From NCBI GenBank assembly GCA_019633425.1, contig WSUB01000287.1:1-34629 (forward strand): 34,629 bases of DNA, written 5' to 3'. Positions within the stretch are counted from its first letter, which is position 1; each line of letters begins with the position of its first letter. The notes under the pieces are model-generated. The model was not told where the DNA came from. It saw nothing but the letters and a program-made list of their open reading frames with translations, and searched no databases. The position numbers and the translations under genes are program-made. This DNA comes from Tulasnella sp. 424 (Eukaryota; Basidiomycota; Agaricomycetes; Cantharellales; Tulasnellaceae). Below, piece after piece: positions 1-11,278 of the stretch.

Positions 1-890
1 AGACGTCAATCGAAGGCTTGGGACAATCGTCATTACCCCTGGGCACGCGAGTTCCGGACCACATGAAGCGTTGACGGCGAATAAAGGAATCGCCACATAA
101 GGAAACTCAGGGTGCATTGGCGCTCCTGGCACGCCGCCAACCCCCAAAACAGATAGAACGACCAATACTGGGTGAGCCCCGCACTTAGTAGCTCTCCTAT
201 CTCCCACACTAGTCTTGAATGGTTTCCATGTCAACCTTGGTCTTGTGCGCTGATCGTCATCGGTCCGCTACGAAGGATGCCGGGGGTGTGAAAACTGCAT
301 CGGCTTTTCAACGGTCAGCTATGAGAAGTCGGCCCTGGTGCTTTGCAAATAGAAGAGGGTGAGTGTTCGATCGAGGAATCTGTGGGATATAATGAAAGCT
401 TGGGCGAGAACCCGATTTGAGATTGACGCGACGTTCGACAATGAAGAGACAAAGAATGGTAGGCTGAGATTGACCAATTGGGCTGGGAAGGAATGGGAGG
501 ATTTTGTTAGAAGGGGTTGTTCTTTGTTGTGGTCAACCGTCACTGTCCGCTTCCCCCCGCCCCCAGATTCTCCCTACCGCGGTACCTCGTGAGGTCTATA
601 CTAAGCACTGCAATCCTGATTTTCATCTCTGGTGCTGGTTCGTCATTCAGAACCGTCGAGGGTTGAGGACAGTTGACGCTGAGGGTCCTGTCACTCATTG
701 GTGGTGGTTGCGGCGGAGTTTGAATGGAGACCGCAGATCACCGACCACGCTATTTCGACTCTTTTAGCTGCCTCCCACTCACATCCGCTGCAGCGATCTC
801 AGGTTGTCTGGTACCATAATCCTAGCAGACATCCTTAACTCCCTAATTCTATAAGCGGACATTCTTAAATCCCTTTGCAAGACCTGGTTA
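1..890. repeat. Tandem spacer module, copy A (cut by window start)
   Basis: Homologous along its length to 7536-8425, 16518-17391 and 22635-23235. Its first 200 bases, read on the minus strand, keep a conserved coding-like stretch (PMHPEFPYVAIPLFAVNASC). On the plus strand about 359-540 reads LTNWAGKEWEDFVRRGCSLL. Bases 590-890 lead up to the bZIP-like start at 965 and probably hold the old promoter of that gene. No intact gene is seen. Confidence 0.75.
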
Positions 891-964
891 CCAGCCGGTA
901 GGTCCCTCCTAGATTTTCTCCGCAGCGGCCAAACCGCCAGCTCCTCCCGGGCTCCTCCCTCTCC

Positions 965-2542
965 ATGGACTTTCCTCACAGCTTCTGGAACCTGTCTGGC
1001 ACTACTCTTCTCAACAAAGCACTAATCTCAACGAATCCGATTTTCTATACATCCTTAGCAAGCAACTCAATCCCACCGCCACGCCCAACCGACCCATCTC
1101 TGTTCAACCAATAGCCCAGCCGACCGATCAGCAATAGGGCGTCCCCCCTCCCGTCAGGGAAGAGTCATCCCGTTGCCCGCCTACTAACACGAACCGCGGT
1201 TTGGCCAAGTCAGAGAAGCATGTTCGGCACGTAAGTCAATATCCCTGTCGGCCTCGCCCAACTCCCTCGTACTAATTTAGATTGCTCCCTCCCGCTGATC
1301 TTCCATCACATTCCTCGTACGGACGAACGCACGTCAGCTTGAGGAGCAAGTTGCCGCGCATGAGCAAAAAAGTTATGCCGAGGCAACGGGTTGCGAGACA
1401 ATCTGGGCCCCTCCAAAATGAGAACTTGACGCTGAAGCAGTCGCTCGCTGAACACCCCCCCTTTTAGATTGCCATCAAAGTCCTCCGAGTGGTAAGCACC
1501 GGTAATCCAAATTATCCAAAATCAGGTCGTCTTCGGACGGTGCGTTCGTTCCCGTTCCTTTCGCCTTCTGATCTAGGGACCACAGCGATTCGATAGGGAG
1601 CTTACTATCTGGATGGAGTGCCAGCATCCTCGTATCATCGAGCTCCTAGACTATGCTTATATTGAACGGGCTCCATGCCTCATCAGTCCTTAGTACGGCG
1701 TATCTGTTGATGTACTTTCGGTCGACTCTGCCACAGATGGGAACGAATAAGGTGTGCCAACGGCAACATTATAGAATACCTCACCAAGAATCCAAATGCC
1801 GACCGCCGACAACTCGTGAGATTTCCTAAGACCTAACACCGCAGCTGAGAAACCAAAGTCGATCCATCTTACAGATAAATCAGGTCGCGGAAGGACTCGT
1901 CTATCTTCACGGTCGTGAACCGTCTGTTGTTCACTCAGATATCAAACCTGTGAGAAACCGCGCTACGCTGGACAGTAATCTAAGCTAAATTTTTGCTCTT
2001 ATACCCCAGGCAAATTTTCTCGTCAGCGATGAAGGAAATGCCAAAATATGCGACTTTGGGATTAGCAGTGCGTGACGCGCGCATCATCTCTCACTTCCTA
2101 CTTCTCATTTACTCAACGTGGTCATACCGTAGAGCTTCTGCTGGACATTCGATCCGGATTTACGACCACTGCTACCGTAAATGGCACTGTGCGATACTCT
2201 TCAAAAGAGCTTCTGGAGGAAGCAGCTCGGAGCACGACGATGAGCGACGTTTATGCATTCGGGATGCTGATCCTCCGTAAGTCTAATTTCAAAACTTGAA
2301 AAATGGAATAGCAACTAACTATGAAAGCAAAAGCTTTATTCAATAGACGTCATGACCGGTAAACCTCCATATTTCAAATGTTCCTCCGACATACGGTCAT
2401 CATGGCGATTATGAGCAGCAAGACGCCCGCACCGGCGGACTATCCCGAGCTGCCTTCTACCGACCAATATTGGAACATCATGTTAGAATGCTGGAGCGAG
2501 GATCTAAATAAGAGACCGACAATGGGTGGAACGTTGGATCGG
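965..2542 (+). pseudogene. bZIP-zipper/kinase chimeric pseudogene A
   Basis: Decayed relative of 8509-11278. The first part (from ATG 965) matches the N-terminus of a YAP1/AP-1-like bZIP but carries a 1-nt deletion near 1005. An acceptor at about 1340 precedes a leucine-zipper exon (LEEQVAAHEQKS) that loses frame. Kinase exons then follow: 1468-1540 (AIKVLRV), a RFDREL exon, a zipper-like NGNIIEYL exon, an HSDIKP exon, a DFG exon and the activation segment. The exon with the kinase N-lobe start is missing. The last base of the SPW exon is changed so that splicing makes TAG, and exon 14 is frameshifted near 2390. Most kinase exons are otherwise open, so decay looks recent. Not expected to make a working kinase. 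Confidence 0.65.
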
Positions 2543-3435
2543 GTTGGTAGTATACTTCATCCTTGTCATTAGGGGGGGGGGGTTTGACGCCTTCTTCCTG
2601 TAGCTAGCTCCGCGAGTGCGTCGGGAACGAAGAAGGTTTCGTTATTCGCTTCAGGGGGTTTTCTGACCTCGTCTTCCTCTAGCTCCACGAATACGTTGCA
2701 GACGGATATATTTAACGATGGGGGATTAGAATAACAAGATTGGTCAAGCACGTGGTGTCATTGCTTCTTAGGGGGCGGGGGGTTCCCTGGCGGAGCGAAG
2801 CAAAGGCAATGAAGCGGACAACGGGGATGAATCGATTCGCTCCAACCCAGCGCGGTGCTGTTCGTGGTGATATTGAAGATATGAATAGTGTCAAGGTTGT
2901 GCGTAGGCTGCGGAGGTACGGAGGACCCCGAGAACGACATACTGCGTGCTGAAATTCAGATGGGATTGCCCGATTCCTCGAGGTGACTGGAATCAGATGG
3001 GCGACATTACATTCTGCGACTCACGACGTCGACGTCAGTATCACATGGCTTACTACGAGAATAAAGTAGGCTCCTGTATATAGATCTCCGGCCCAGGGCA
3101 CCCCAGTGATCGTTGGTTGGAAAGGGACCTCAGGGACTACAGCGTCGTGGTCTCTATGTCATCGGACGCCAGTCGCAGATTCGGGACAGCCGTAATTACG
3201 CCGAGTGGAGTTTAAAATATTAGCAACTGATCTGGGAAGGTGTGGCTTGGTCCTACTCATGCCATGCTGCAATGTCATGCACGCGTGCACGTGGTGGTCG
3301 TGCGTACGTGACCTTGACACCACCGACCACCGGCTCGCATTGCATCTACACTGGGGCTTTGTTTCTGCCTGCTCAATGTTAGTACAATGGATTGCGTAAC
3401 ATGTACAAGCTCTGACGTGAGCTTGTAGAAACTAA
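2543..3435. other. Region between pseudogene A and kelch-kinase copy 1
   Basis: Starts with a run of ten or more G at about 2571-2581. Bases 2590-2960 are homologous to 11300-11640 after pseudogene B and include a minus-strand remnant (THNLDTIHIFNITTNS). From about 3235 on, the sequence resembles the 5' regions of copies 2 and 3 (11945-12142, 17880-18061), so it is the likely promoter and 5' leader of copy 1. No intact gene is seen. Confidence 0.5.
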
Positions 3436-6400
3436 ATGCTTGGCCGCGCTCTGGGATGGCTCGTCGAAACACTCACCTTGGATTTCCCCATCATTGATGA
3501 TCAAGCACAACCTGAAGACCTCCAGGCCACCCGCGTTACATCTCGCTCTACTGAGCCACGTCATGGAGCCTCGTCACCTCGCTCCAGTCGTAAGGGCCGT
3601 CCGAAGACCTCGGTTGAAGATACGACTGGTCATGGAAGCAAGTCCGGCTCACCTGCTAGGACGATCGACGAGGTTACAACCCCACAGGAAATACTTACTT
3701 CAGAGGGCTTTACTGTTGTAAGCTTCAGTAGCCAGGATGTTCTCGCAAATCTGGCTCTGATTCTCGATCTCAGACCCCAAGAAACACCTCTCACTCGACA
3801 GAACAGCCAGAGGTAAACTCCGATGTGCCGTATGCCTTGACATGGACAGAGCACGACCTAGAGCTCAAAAATGTGAAGGCACAAGAAAACTCTGGTTCCA
3901 AGTCGGATTCGAATTCTAGCGATATATCCTCTACCGCTGACGACGACAGTGGCCATATAACTCACGGCGCCTTTCCCCGTGCTGAACACTCTTGTACGGC
4001 TATCCCAAATTCTGACGGGGAGTTCATCATTTTTGGCGGTAGAGCCATGGACAGATATCCAAATCCCGATACGAACGATGTTTTCCTGCTGTCAACAACG
4101 GATTGGTCGCTCACCAGTCTGGAAGCAAACGGTACAAAACCTGAGGTTAGAAAGAGTCATAGAGCAGTCATCGCTGGCCGCGTTCTTGTGGTATTTGGTG
4201 GCACTGAGAAAGATAACTACTTGCACTTTCTAAAGCTCGGTAAGCGTTTTCTAGGCGAAATGTCCTTTCCTACCGAGCATGATTTTTTCTGGGTAGATAC
4301 TCGCGAATGGTCGAAGTTCAGACCACCAGGACCGTATCCTGGTCCTCGCAAAGGACATTCATTTATTATTGTGGATAACACGATTTGGCTTTACGGTGGC
4401 GTAAAAGCACCGGACAGACTGGATGATATGTGGTGCCTCGACTTAGGAAATGGTAAGATTCGAGAGTATGAAAAATCAGCACCAGCTTCAGGACATTTCT
4501 CCGGTAGATGGTATCGAACAAGTTCGGTGGAGACGAATACCTAAGAAAGATCCCTGGCCACAAGCTCGGGCATTTCATTCTACCGTGTACTATGACGGAT
4601 CTCTATATCTGTGAGTGCTGAGTGACTTTTAGTGCCGATGTTACTAATGAATCCCTAGCTTCGGGGGCTGGGTTCTTCAAAAAACGTTGAACAATTTGAA
4701 CGATCTTTGGAGATTCGAGATCTCGGCCGAAACTTGGACGAAAGTACAGTACCATGGCCAGGCTCCACAGCCGCGAAACGGTCACACCGCGACTGTTATC
4801 TCCGATAACATGTTTATATTTGGTGGTGTCCTCAAAGCAATCGCTGAAACCTGGTCTGACCAAGCCGACGACGTGTTCGTCTTCAATTTACAAGGTATCT
4901 TGGCGTGTCTCTCACCTCGTGATTCGTGGACTTTGAAAGGGCCTCTATTTTAGATCATACATGGCGGAGCCTGGCAATGCTCGGTCGTCCGCCGCCTCCT
5001 GCCCACCACGTGGTTATGTCAACGCTTGGATCACGACTCGTCCTCGTGGGGGGATATTTTGAAAAGGAAGAAAAGCCCGTTTATACAGCAGATACACGAG
5101 CAGGTACGTAACAATTGTGATAAGTTAACTTATTACGCTATGGATAATCGTATCTCCATCGTCCCGCAGCTCGCTATGTGCGAGATAGTTTGGCTAAACT
5201 ACAGTTCACCACCGAAACCAACCAACTTAGATTCACGACCGAGGTGGTGGACTTGAGTCGTTTTGTGAGGAAACAGGGAGATGCTGCGCACTCTTTGGCT
5301 GGGTTCAGCGACGTTTGGAAAGGAGAGTTGACCGAAACTGGGAAGGCTGTAAGCAGGAGCGCCGTCTTCCCTTCTCCTCTCGAGCCTCTAGACCTCACAC
5401 TCGTTATACTCCATCTCTCCTTAAGATTGCCATCAAAGTCCTCCGAGTGGCCAGCACTGGCAACCCAGATGATCCGCAATCAGGTCGTCTTCGGACGGTG
5501 TGTTTCAGCTTTGCTGTTTCGTTCTCTAAGACCTCTAATTTGGGGACAAATAGCGGTTCGATAGGGAGCTTACTATCTGGATGGAATGCCAGCATCCTCG
5601 TGTCCTCGAGCTGTTAGGCTATGCCTATATTGAAGGGATTCCATGCCTCATCAGTCCTTGGTACGGCGTCTCTAGTGATATGCTTCTACCGACCCCAGCG
5701 CTGATATCAATGAATCAGGTGTTCCAACGGCAACATTTTAGAGTACCTCGCCAAGAATCCGAATGCCGCCCACAGTCGACTAGTGAGCTTTCCTGTCACC
5801 TAATACCGAAACTAAGAAACCGAGGTCGATCAATCCTTCAGATAAGTCAGGTCGCGGAAGGACTCGTCTATCTCCATGGCCGTGAACCGTCGGTTGTTCA
5901 CTCGGATATCAAACCTGTGAGACACCACGCCATGTTGGATAGCAATCTGGACTAACTTTTGCTTTCATATCTCAGGCAAATGTTGTCGTGAGCGATGAAG
6001 GAAACGCCAAGATATGTGATTTTGGGATCAGCAGTAAGTAGTTTCCTTCGAACCTATGACCCGAGGCACCACGAGCCTCTCTGACGGACGCATTAGAACT
6101 GATGCAGGAGAACCCATCCGGGTTTACTACAACTGCGTCCGTAAAGGGAACGCTGAGGTATTCTTCCCCGGAAATGCTAGATCTCGACGGCGAAAGCACG
6201 AAAGCCTCTGACGTTTGGGCATTTGGAATGTTGATCTTGCGTAAGGCTCTCAATCTGTTTGTCTTCGGTCTCCGGTCTCATAAAGTGTTATGCATCCGAC
6301 ATATCGCTTTATCTCTAGATGTCATGACAAAAAGGCTGCCGTACGTCACAGTCTTGTCGGACGTGAAGGTCATCCTGGCTATAATGAACGGCGAGAAACC

Positions 6401-6612
6401 TTTACCGGACAACTACCCCGAGCTTCCTGCAGCGGATCCACTATGGGACGTAATGAGAGAATGTTGGGACGATGATCCAGCCAAGAGGCCGGGAATGGTT
6501 GCCGTGCTCGAAAAGGTACGCCGTTAGTTCCTTCTTCACACTCCTCGCAGTACGCCCTGATGCCCTTTTTGTTTAGCTCCAAAGATGCTCCCAAATCCAA
6601 GACGACGGGTAA
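3436..6612 (+). CDS. Kelch-repeat/TKL-like protein kinase, copy 1
   Basis: Predicted 774-aa protein. Exons: 3436-3717, 3774-4239, 4297-4452, 4508-4610, 4659-4894, 4954-5103, 5170-5348, 5426-5497, 5554-5660, 5719-5782, 5842-5916, 5976-6033, 6097-6240, 6319-6515, 6577-6612. All introns are GT-AG (48-78 nt) and phases join without a stop. The start ATG directly follows an in-frame TAA. Residues 1-165 are Ser/Thr/Pro-rich and probably disordered. Residues 166-464 hold six kelch blades, each with the Gly-Gly pair (IIFGG, VVFGG, WLYGG, YLFGG, FIFGG, VLVGG). Residues 510-763 are a kinase domain: GFSDVWKG nucleotide loop, VAIK-type lysine K528, alpha-C REL, HSDIKPAN catalytic loop with D627, DFG at 645-647, SPE at the activation segment, DVWAFG. 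This is the only copy keeping SPE and the full C-terminus (ending QIQDDG). It likely phosphorylates Ser/Thr in partners recruited by the propeller. Substrate and pathway are unknown. Confidence 0.85.
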
Positions 6613-7535
6613 TTCGACCAGGTAGTTAAACCAAGTTGCGCCCATGTAAATAGCTACATGTACTCTGCACCTCTGTTTGAGATTGAATATCCGTCTTGAT
6701 GACGGCTTCGACCGATCCTGGCTTACGCTCTCCTCCAGGATCGCGAGCTTTCTCTTGCGTCGTTCTCTTGTGCCTGCAACCCGGTACCCGGCACTTCAAA
6801 TAATCTTCTGAGACTAGGCATGCACCTCATGCGCGTCGTATAAATACGGATCATTTTGCATCTTTTTGGCTTAAAAAAGAAGGCGACTCCGGTTCGACGC
6901 TCCTTCTCCTGTCGTTTAAAAATGTTACCAAAGATGAGAGGGTTGGTGTTCAAAGTGAAGATCTCATCCGGCGTCATCCATGTAGACGCTTGCTCAAAAC
7001 ACGCCCCTCAAGGATATATCTTCGCACAAGGTTTTTCAAGTTCTCAATAGGAAGGGAAGGTACAGAGATTTATATTACTATTGCCACAGCCTCGAAGCGC
7101 AGCAACGCGTAGTCTACTTCATATTCATTCCGCACTCACACTGGGCTCGTAGGCCATGACGCTGGCGGAAGAGTGATCATTCCGCCAAAAAAGGTTCTCC
7201 CATCAGGCATCGTGCTGTTCGTGATAGTAGCGCAGGCATGGATAGAGTCGACGATGATGCGTAGATTGTGAAGTGCGGAGAACCCCGAGAATGACATGCC
7301 GCGCTGAAATTCAGATGAGATTGCCCGACTCCGGCTCGGGGGTTACCGAAAGTGGATGGGTAGCATTATATTCGGTGATCCCCGATTTTAGTAGACGTAC
7401 TACGAGAATAAAGTAGGCCTCCGCATATAGTTCTCCGACCGGGGGCACCCATCGTCATACGCGGAGAGGATCGCGTTTCGGGGCTGGTTAGAAAAGGAAA
7501 CTCAGGGACCACAGAGTCGTGGTCTATATGTCATC
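6613..7535. other. Tail region after kelch-kinase copy 1
   Basis: 3' flank shared with copies 2 and 3 (15341 onward, 21251 onward). About 7150-7400 holds a minus-strand remnant stretch (ATITNSTMPDGRTFFGGMIT) shared with 16140-16290 and 22255-22410. No intact gene. Confidence 0.5.
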
Positions 7536-7757
7536 GGACGTCAATCGAAGGTTTGGGACAATCGTCATTACCCCTGGGAACGCGAGTTCCGGACCACATG
7601 AAGCGTTGACGGTGAATAAAGGAATCGCCATATAAGGAAACTCAGGGTGCATTGGCGCTCCTGGCACGCCGCCAGCGTCTGCAGCTGACAACCCCCAAAA
7701 CAGATAGAACGACAAATACTGGGTGAGCTCCCCGCATTTAGCTCTCCTATCTCCCAC
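7524..7757 (-). pseudogene. Unidentified conserved coding-like fragment in spacer module B
   Basis: An open frame without a good ATG, ending at a stop. It contains SFYLFWGLSAADAG, PMHPEFPYMAIPLFTVNASC and GVMTIVPNLRLTSDDI. The same protein stretch, with mostly conservative changes, is readable in the other modules (minus strand of about 1-200, 16506-16740 and 22623-22865). I do not recognise the family. It could be the 3' exon of a decayed minus-strand gene, or simply young repeated DNA. Confidence 0.35.
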
Positions 7758-8425
7758 ACTAGTCGTGAATGGTTTCCATGTTAACCTCGGTCTTGGGGGC
7801 TGATCGTCATCGGTCCGCTACGAAGGATGCCGGGGGTTTGAAAACTGCATCGGCTTTTCAACGGTCAGCTATGAGAAGTCGGCCTTGGTGCTTTGCAATA
7901 GAAGAGGGTGAGTGTCCGATCGAGGAATCTGTGGGATATAATGAAAGCTGGCCGAGAGAACCCGATTTGAGATTGACGCGACGATCGACAATGAGGAGAC
8001 AAAGAATGGGAGGCTAAGATTGACCAATTCAAATTGGGCTGGGAAGGAAATAGAAGATTTTGTTAAAAGGGGTTGTTCTTTGTTGTGGTCAGTGTCCGCT
8101 TCCCCCAGCCCCCAGCTTCTCCTCTACCGCGGTACCTCCACTAAGCACTGCAATCCGGATTTCCATTTCTGGTGCTGGTTCGTCATTCAGAGCCGTCGAG
8201 GGTTGAGGACAGTTGACGCTGAGGGTACTGCCCCTCATTGGTGGTGGTTGCGGCGGAGTTTGAATGGAGACCGCAGATCACCGAACGCTATTTCGACTCT
8301 TTTTGCTCCCTCCCACTCACATCCGCTGCAGCGATCCCAGGTTGTCTGGTACCATAATCCTAGCAGACGTCCTTAACTCCCCAATCTTATAAGCGGACAT
8401 TCTTAAATCCCTTTGCAAGACCAGG
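7536..8425. repeat. Tandem spacer module, copy B
   Basis: Second copy of the module, about 7.5 kb after the first. It carries the minus-strand fragment 7524-7757 and the plus-strand WAGKEIEDFVKRGCSLLW stretch, and runs into the bZIP-like start of pseudogene B. Small indels separate it from the other copies. Confidence 0.8.
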
Positions 8426-10130
8426 TTACCGGCTGGGACCGGGTCCCTCCTAGATTTTCTCCACCGCAACCAAAATGCCAGCTCCTCCCGGGCTCCCCCA
8501 CCCCCTCTATGGACTCTCCTCACAACCTCTGGAACCTGTCTGGCACTACTCCCCCTCAGCAAAGCACTAATCTCAACGAATTCGATTTTCTAAGCATCCT
8601 TAGCAAGCAACTCAATCCCATCGCCGCGCCCAACCAACCCATCTCTGTTCAACCAATAGCCCAGCAGATCAATCAGCGACAGGGCGTCCCCCCTCCCGTC
8701 AGCGAAGAATCCTCCCTTTTCCCGCCTACGAACACGAACCGCGGTTTGGCCAAGTCAGAGAGGCATGTTCGGGACGTAAGTCACGGTCAATATCCCGGTC
8801 GGCCCCGCCCAACTCCCTCGTACTAATTTAGATTGCTCCCTCCCGTTGATATTCCATCACATTCCTCGCACGGACGAACGCACGTCGGCTTGAGGAGCAA
8901 GTTGCCGCGCTTGAGCAAAAAGTGGCAACGGGTTGCGAGACAATCTGGGGCGCCTCCAAAATGAGAACTTGATGCTGAAGCGATCGGCTTTCACATTCAA
9001 CTTCAACTCCCCTCAGACTCCTCGCAGTACCTCGACGCCCACAGTCTCAAACAGCCGCACGGTTACCTTTCGTGACGTCAGTACATCTCCCGCGTCGGCC
9101 TCGGCCCGAATCCCAGATATCTAATTTTCTCTCCCACCCTACTGCTCACTTTCCATCGCAGTCCTCACGCAGACGTCAGCTCGAGGACAAAGTCGTCGCG
9201 CTCGAGCAAAAAAGTTCTGCCCAGGCAACGGAGAATGGGAATTTGCGAGAGCTTCTGGGACGCCTCCAAGATGAGAACTTGATGCACGCTCCTCGCAGTA
9301 CTACGACGCTCACCGTCTCGCGCAGATTCACGACCGGGCCGGTGGACTTGAGTCGGTTTGTGCGGAAACAGGGAGACGTTGCGCACTCTTTAGCTGGGTT
9401 TAGCGACGTTTAGAAAGGAGAGGTGACCGGAACTCGCGAGCCTGTAAGCCGAACATCGTCTCGGCTTCTCCTCTAAAGGCCTCTGGATCTAACGCTCGCT
9501 GTGCCCCCACCCCCCACCCCTTTAGATTGCCATCAAAGTCCTCCAAGTGATAAGCACCGGTCGTCCAGATGATCTAAAATCAGGTCGTCTTCGGATAGTG
9601 CGTTCTCCTTCGTTGTTCCCGCTCCTTTCGACTTCTGATCTGAGGACCACAGCGATTCGATAGGTGGCTTGCTATCTGGATGGAGCGCCAGCATCCGAGC
9701 TCCTCGAGCTCCTATGCTATGCTTATATTGAAGGGGTTCATCGGTCCTTGGTACGGTGTAGCTGTTGACGTGCTTTGATCGACTCTGCCATTGTTAGCAA
9801 CGAATAAGATGCGCCAACGACAACATTAGAAAATATGTACCTCACCAAGAATCCTAATGCCGACCGCCGACAACTCGTGAGATTTCCTAACACCTAATAC
9901 CAAAGCTGAAAAACCAAGATTGATCCATAAATCAGGTCGCGGAAGGACTCGACTATCTTCACGGTCGTGAACCGTCGGTTGCGGTTGTTCACTCAGATAT
10001 CATATCAAACCTGTGAGAAACCGCGCTACGCTGGACAGCAATCTGAGCTAAATTTTTGCTTTTATATCTCAGGCAAATTTTCTCGTGAGCAATGAAGGAA
10101 ATGCCAAAATATGCGACTTTGGTATTAGCA

Positions 10131-10139
10131 GTGCGTGAC
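10131..10139 (+). repeat. Target-site duplication, left copy
   Basis: GTGCGTGAC directly before the element; the same nine bases follow it at 10810-10818. The paralogous empty site in pseudogene A carries the sequence once. Confidence 0.85.
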
Positions 10140-10809
10140 GGATAATTCTATCCAGCAACCCCCCCTTCGCCAGCAACCCACAGCAACCCCCTCGGAAATG
10201 ACCACCTCCGAACAACCCCCAAGGGTATCAGGGTCCTCACCTCTGGGATTGTCACCTCACGCGACGTGATCGCCGTCGTCACCATCAGGGACCTTATATG
10301 GTACTGGACCGACGGCGCGTCGTCGTCGTCGTCGTCAATGGCGGTGAGGGTGCACTGCACGGCGAACACTCAATTACTTGCCGCTGCTCACATCCTCAAC
10401 CCATGATGAATACTCATCTGTATAGACTGCATTAATGTAACCTATTTTCTAAGAATTCTATTAGCTCTAGAGACGGTTCGGGTGTGCGCTCGGACGACGG
10501 CAACCGGTCCCAGCGCGATGATCACGTAAAATTTAGACAACCGTGACGAACATTCACAAATGAGTGTATGCACTACAATACGGTGTATCTACTTGAGTTA
10601 AAAGTTCGTCTTGCACCCTCACCGCTGCCGTTGACGACGACGACGACGCGGTGTCGGTCCAGTACCATATAAGGTCCCTGATGGCGACGACGGCGATCAC
10701 GTTGCGTGAGGTGAGGACCCTGATACCCTTGGGGGTTGTTCGGAAGTGGTCATTTCCGAGGGGGTTGCTGTGGGTTGCTGGCGAAGGGGGTTGCTGGATA
10801 GAATTATCC
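10140..10809. mobile_element. Non-autonomous DNA transposon (MITE/foldback type) with long inverted repeats, probably Mutator-like
   Basis: The element starts GGATAATTCTATCCAGCAAC and ends with its perfect reverse complement. The inverted repeats extend over about 215 bp (10140-10354) and 198 bp (10612-10809). The left arm has a 15-bp extra segment near 10251. Each arm carries several AGCAACCCC-type subterminal motifs and a CGT/GAC trinucleotide run. The interior, about 257 bp, has no transposase or other recognisable ORF. The 9-bp flanking repeat GTGCGTGAC and the long arms fit the Mutator superfamily; Merlin-type elements (8-9 bp duplications) are the alternative. It sits at the intron donor after the DFG exon of pseudogene B. 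The uninterrupted site is seen at 2069-2080. Confidence 0.85.
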
Positions 10810-10818
10810 GTGCGTGAC
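10810..10818 (+). repeat. Target-site duplication, right copy
   Basis: GTGCGTGAC directly after the element, matching 10131-10139. Confidence 0.85.
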
Positions 10819-11278
10819 GCGTATCATCTCTCACTTCCTGCTTCTCATTGACTCAATGTGGTACTGCCGTCGCGCTTTTGCTGGATATTCCATCCGGCTT
10901 TACGACCACTGCTACTGCCAAAGGCACTGTGAGATACTCTTTAAAAGAGCTTCTGGAGGAAGAAGCTCGGAGCACGACGACGAGCGACGTTTATGCATTC
11001 GGGATGCTGATCTTCCGTACGGCTAATTTCCAAACTTGAAAAATGGAATAGCAACTAACTACGCCAGTAAACTTTATTCAATAGACGTCAAGACCGGTAA
11101 ACCTCCATATTTCAAATGATCCTCCGAGATACCGGTCATCATGGCGATTATGAGCGGCAAGACGCCCGCACCGGCGGACTATCAGCGACCTTCTACTGAC
11201 CCGTATTGGAACATCATGCTAAAATTCTGGAACGAGGACCCAAATAAGAGACCGACGATGGTTAAACCGCTATATTGG

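Larger units (their letters stand above)
8509..11278 (+). pseudogene. bZIP-zipper/kinase chimeric pseudogene B, with transposon insertion
   Basis: Exon 8509-8775 opens MDSPHNLWNLSG and ends SERHVRD, which fits the N-terminus and end of the basic region of a YAP1-like bZIP. After a degenerate extra zipper copy (about 8890-9060), the exon at 9180 reads LEDKVVALEQKS and then ATENGNLRELLGRLQDENLM, a clear leucine zipper. It runs in the same frame into the kinase N-lobe (VDLSRFVRKQGD, AGFSDV) and stops at TAG 9412-9414, where the intact genes have TGG. Kinase exons continue at 9526, with the alpha-C Glu replaced (RFDRWL), a 1-nt frameshift near 9700 and an 8-nt deletion near 9738. A 670-bp element splits the region after the DFG exon. 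The C-lobe end is at 11141-11278. Non-functional; the value is in the domain fusion. Confidence 0.7.

Noticed and set aside
2569..2583. Poly-G run as a possible special structure
   Set aside because: A single homopolymer run next to a decayed gene, with no further pattern; could also be a sequencing artefact.
10148..10851. Short open frames in both arms of the inverted-repeat element
   Set aside because: They lie within the terminal repeats, mirror each other and show no transposase motif.
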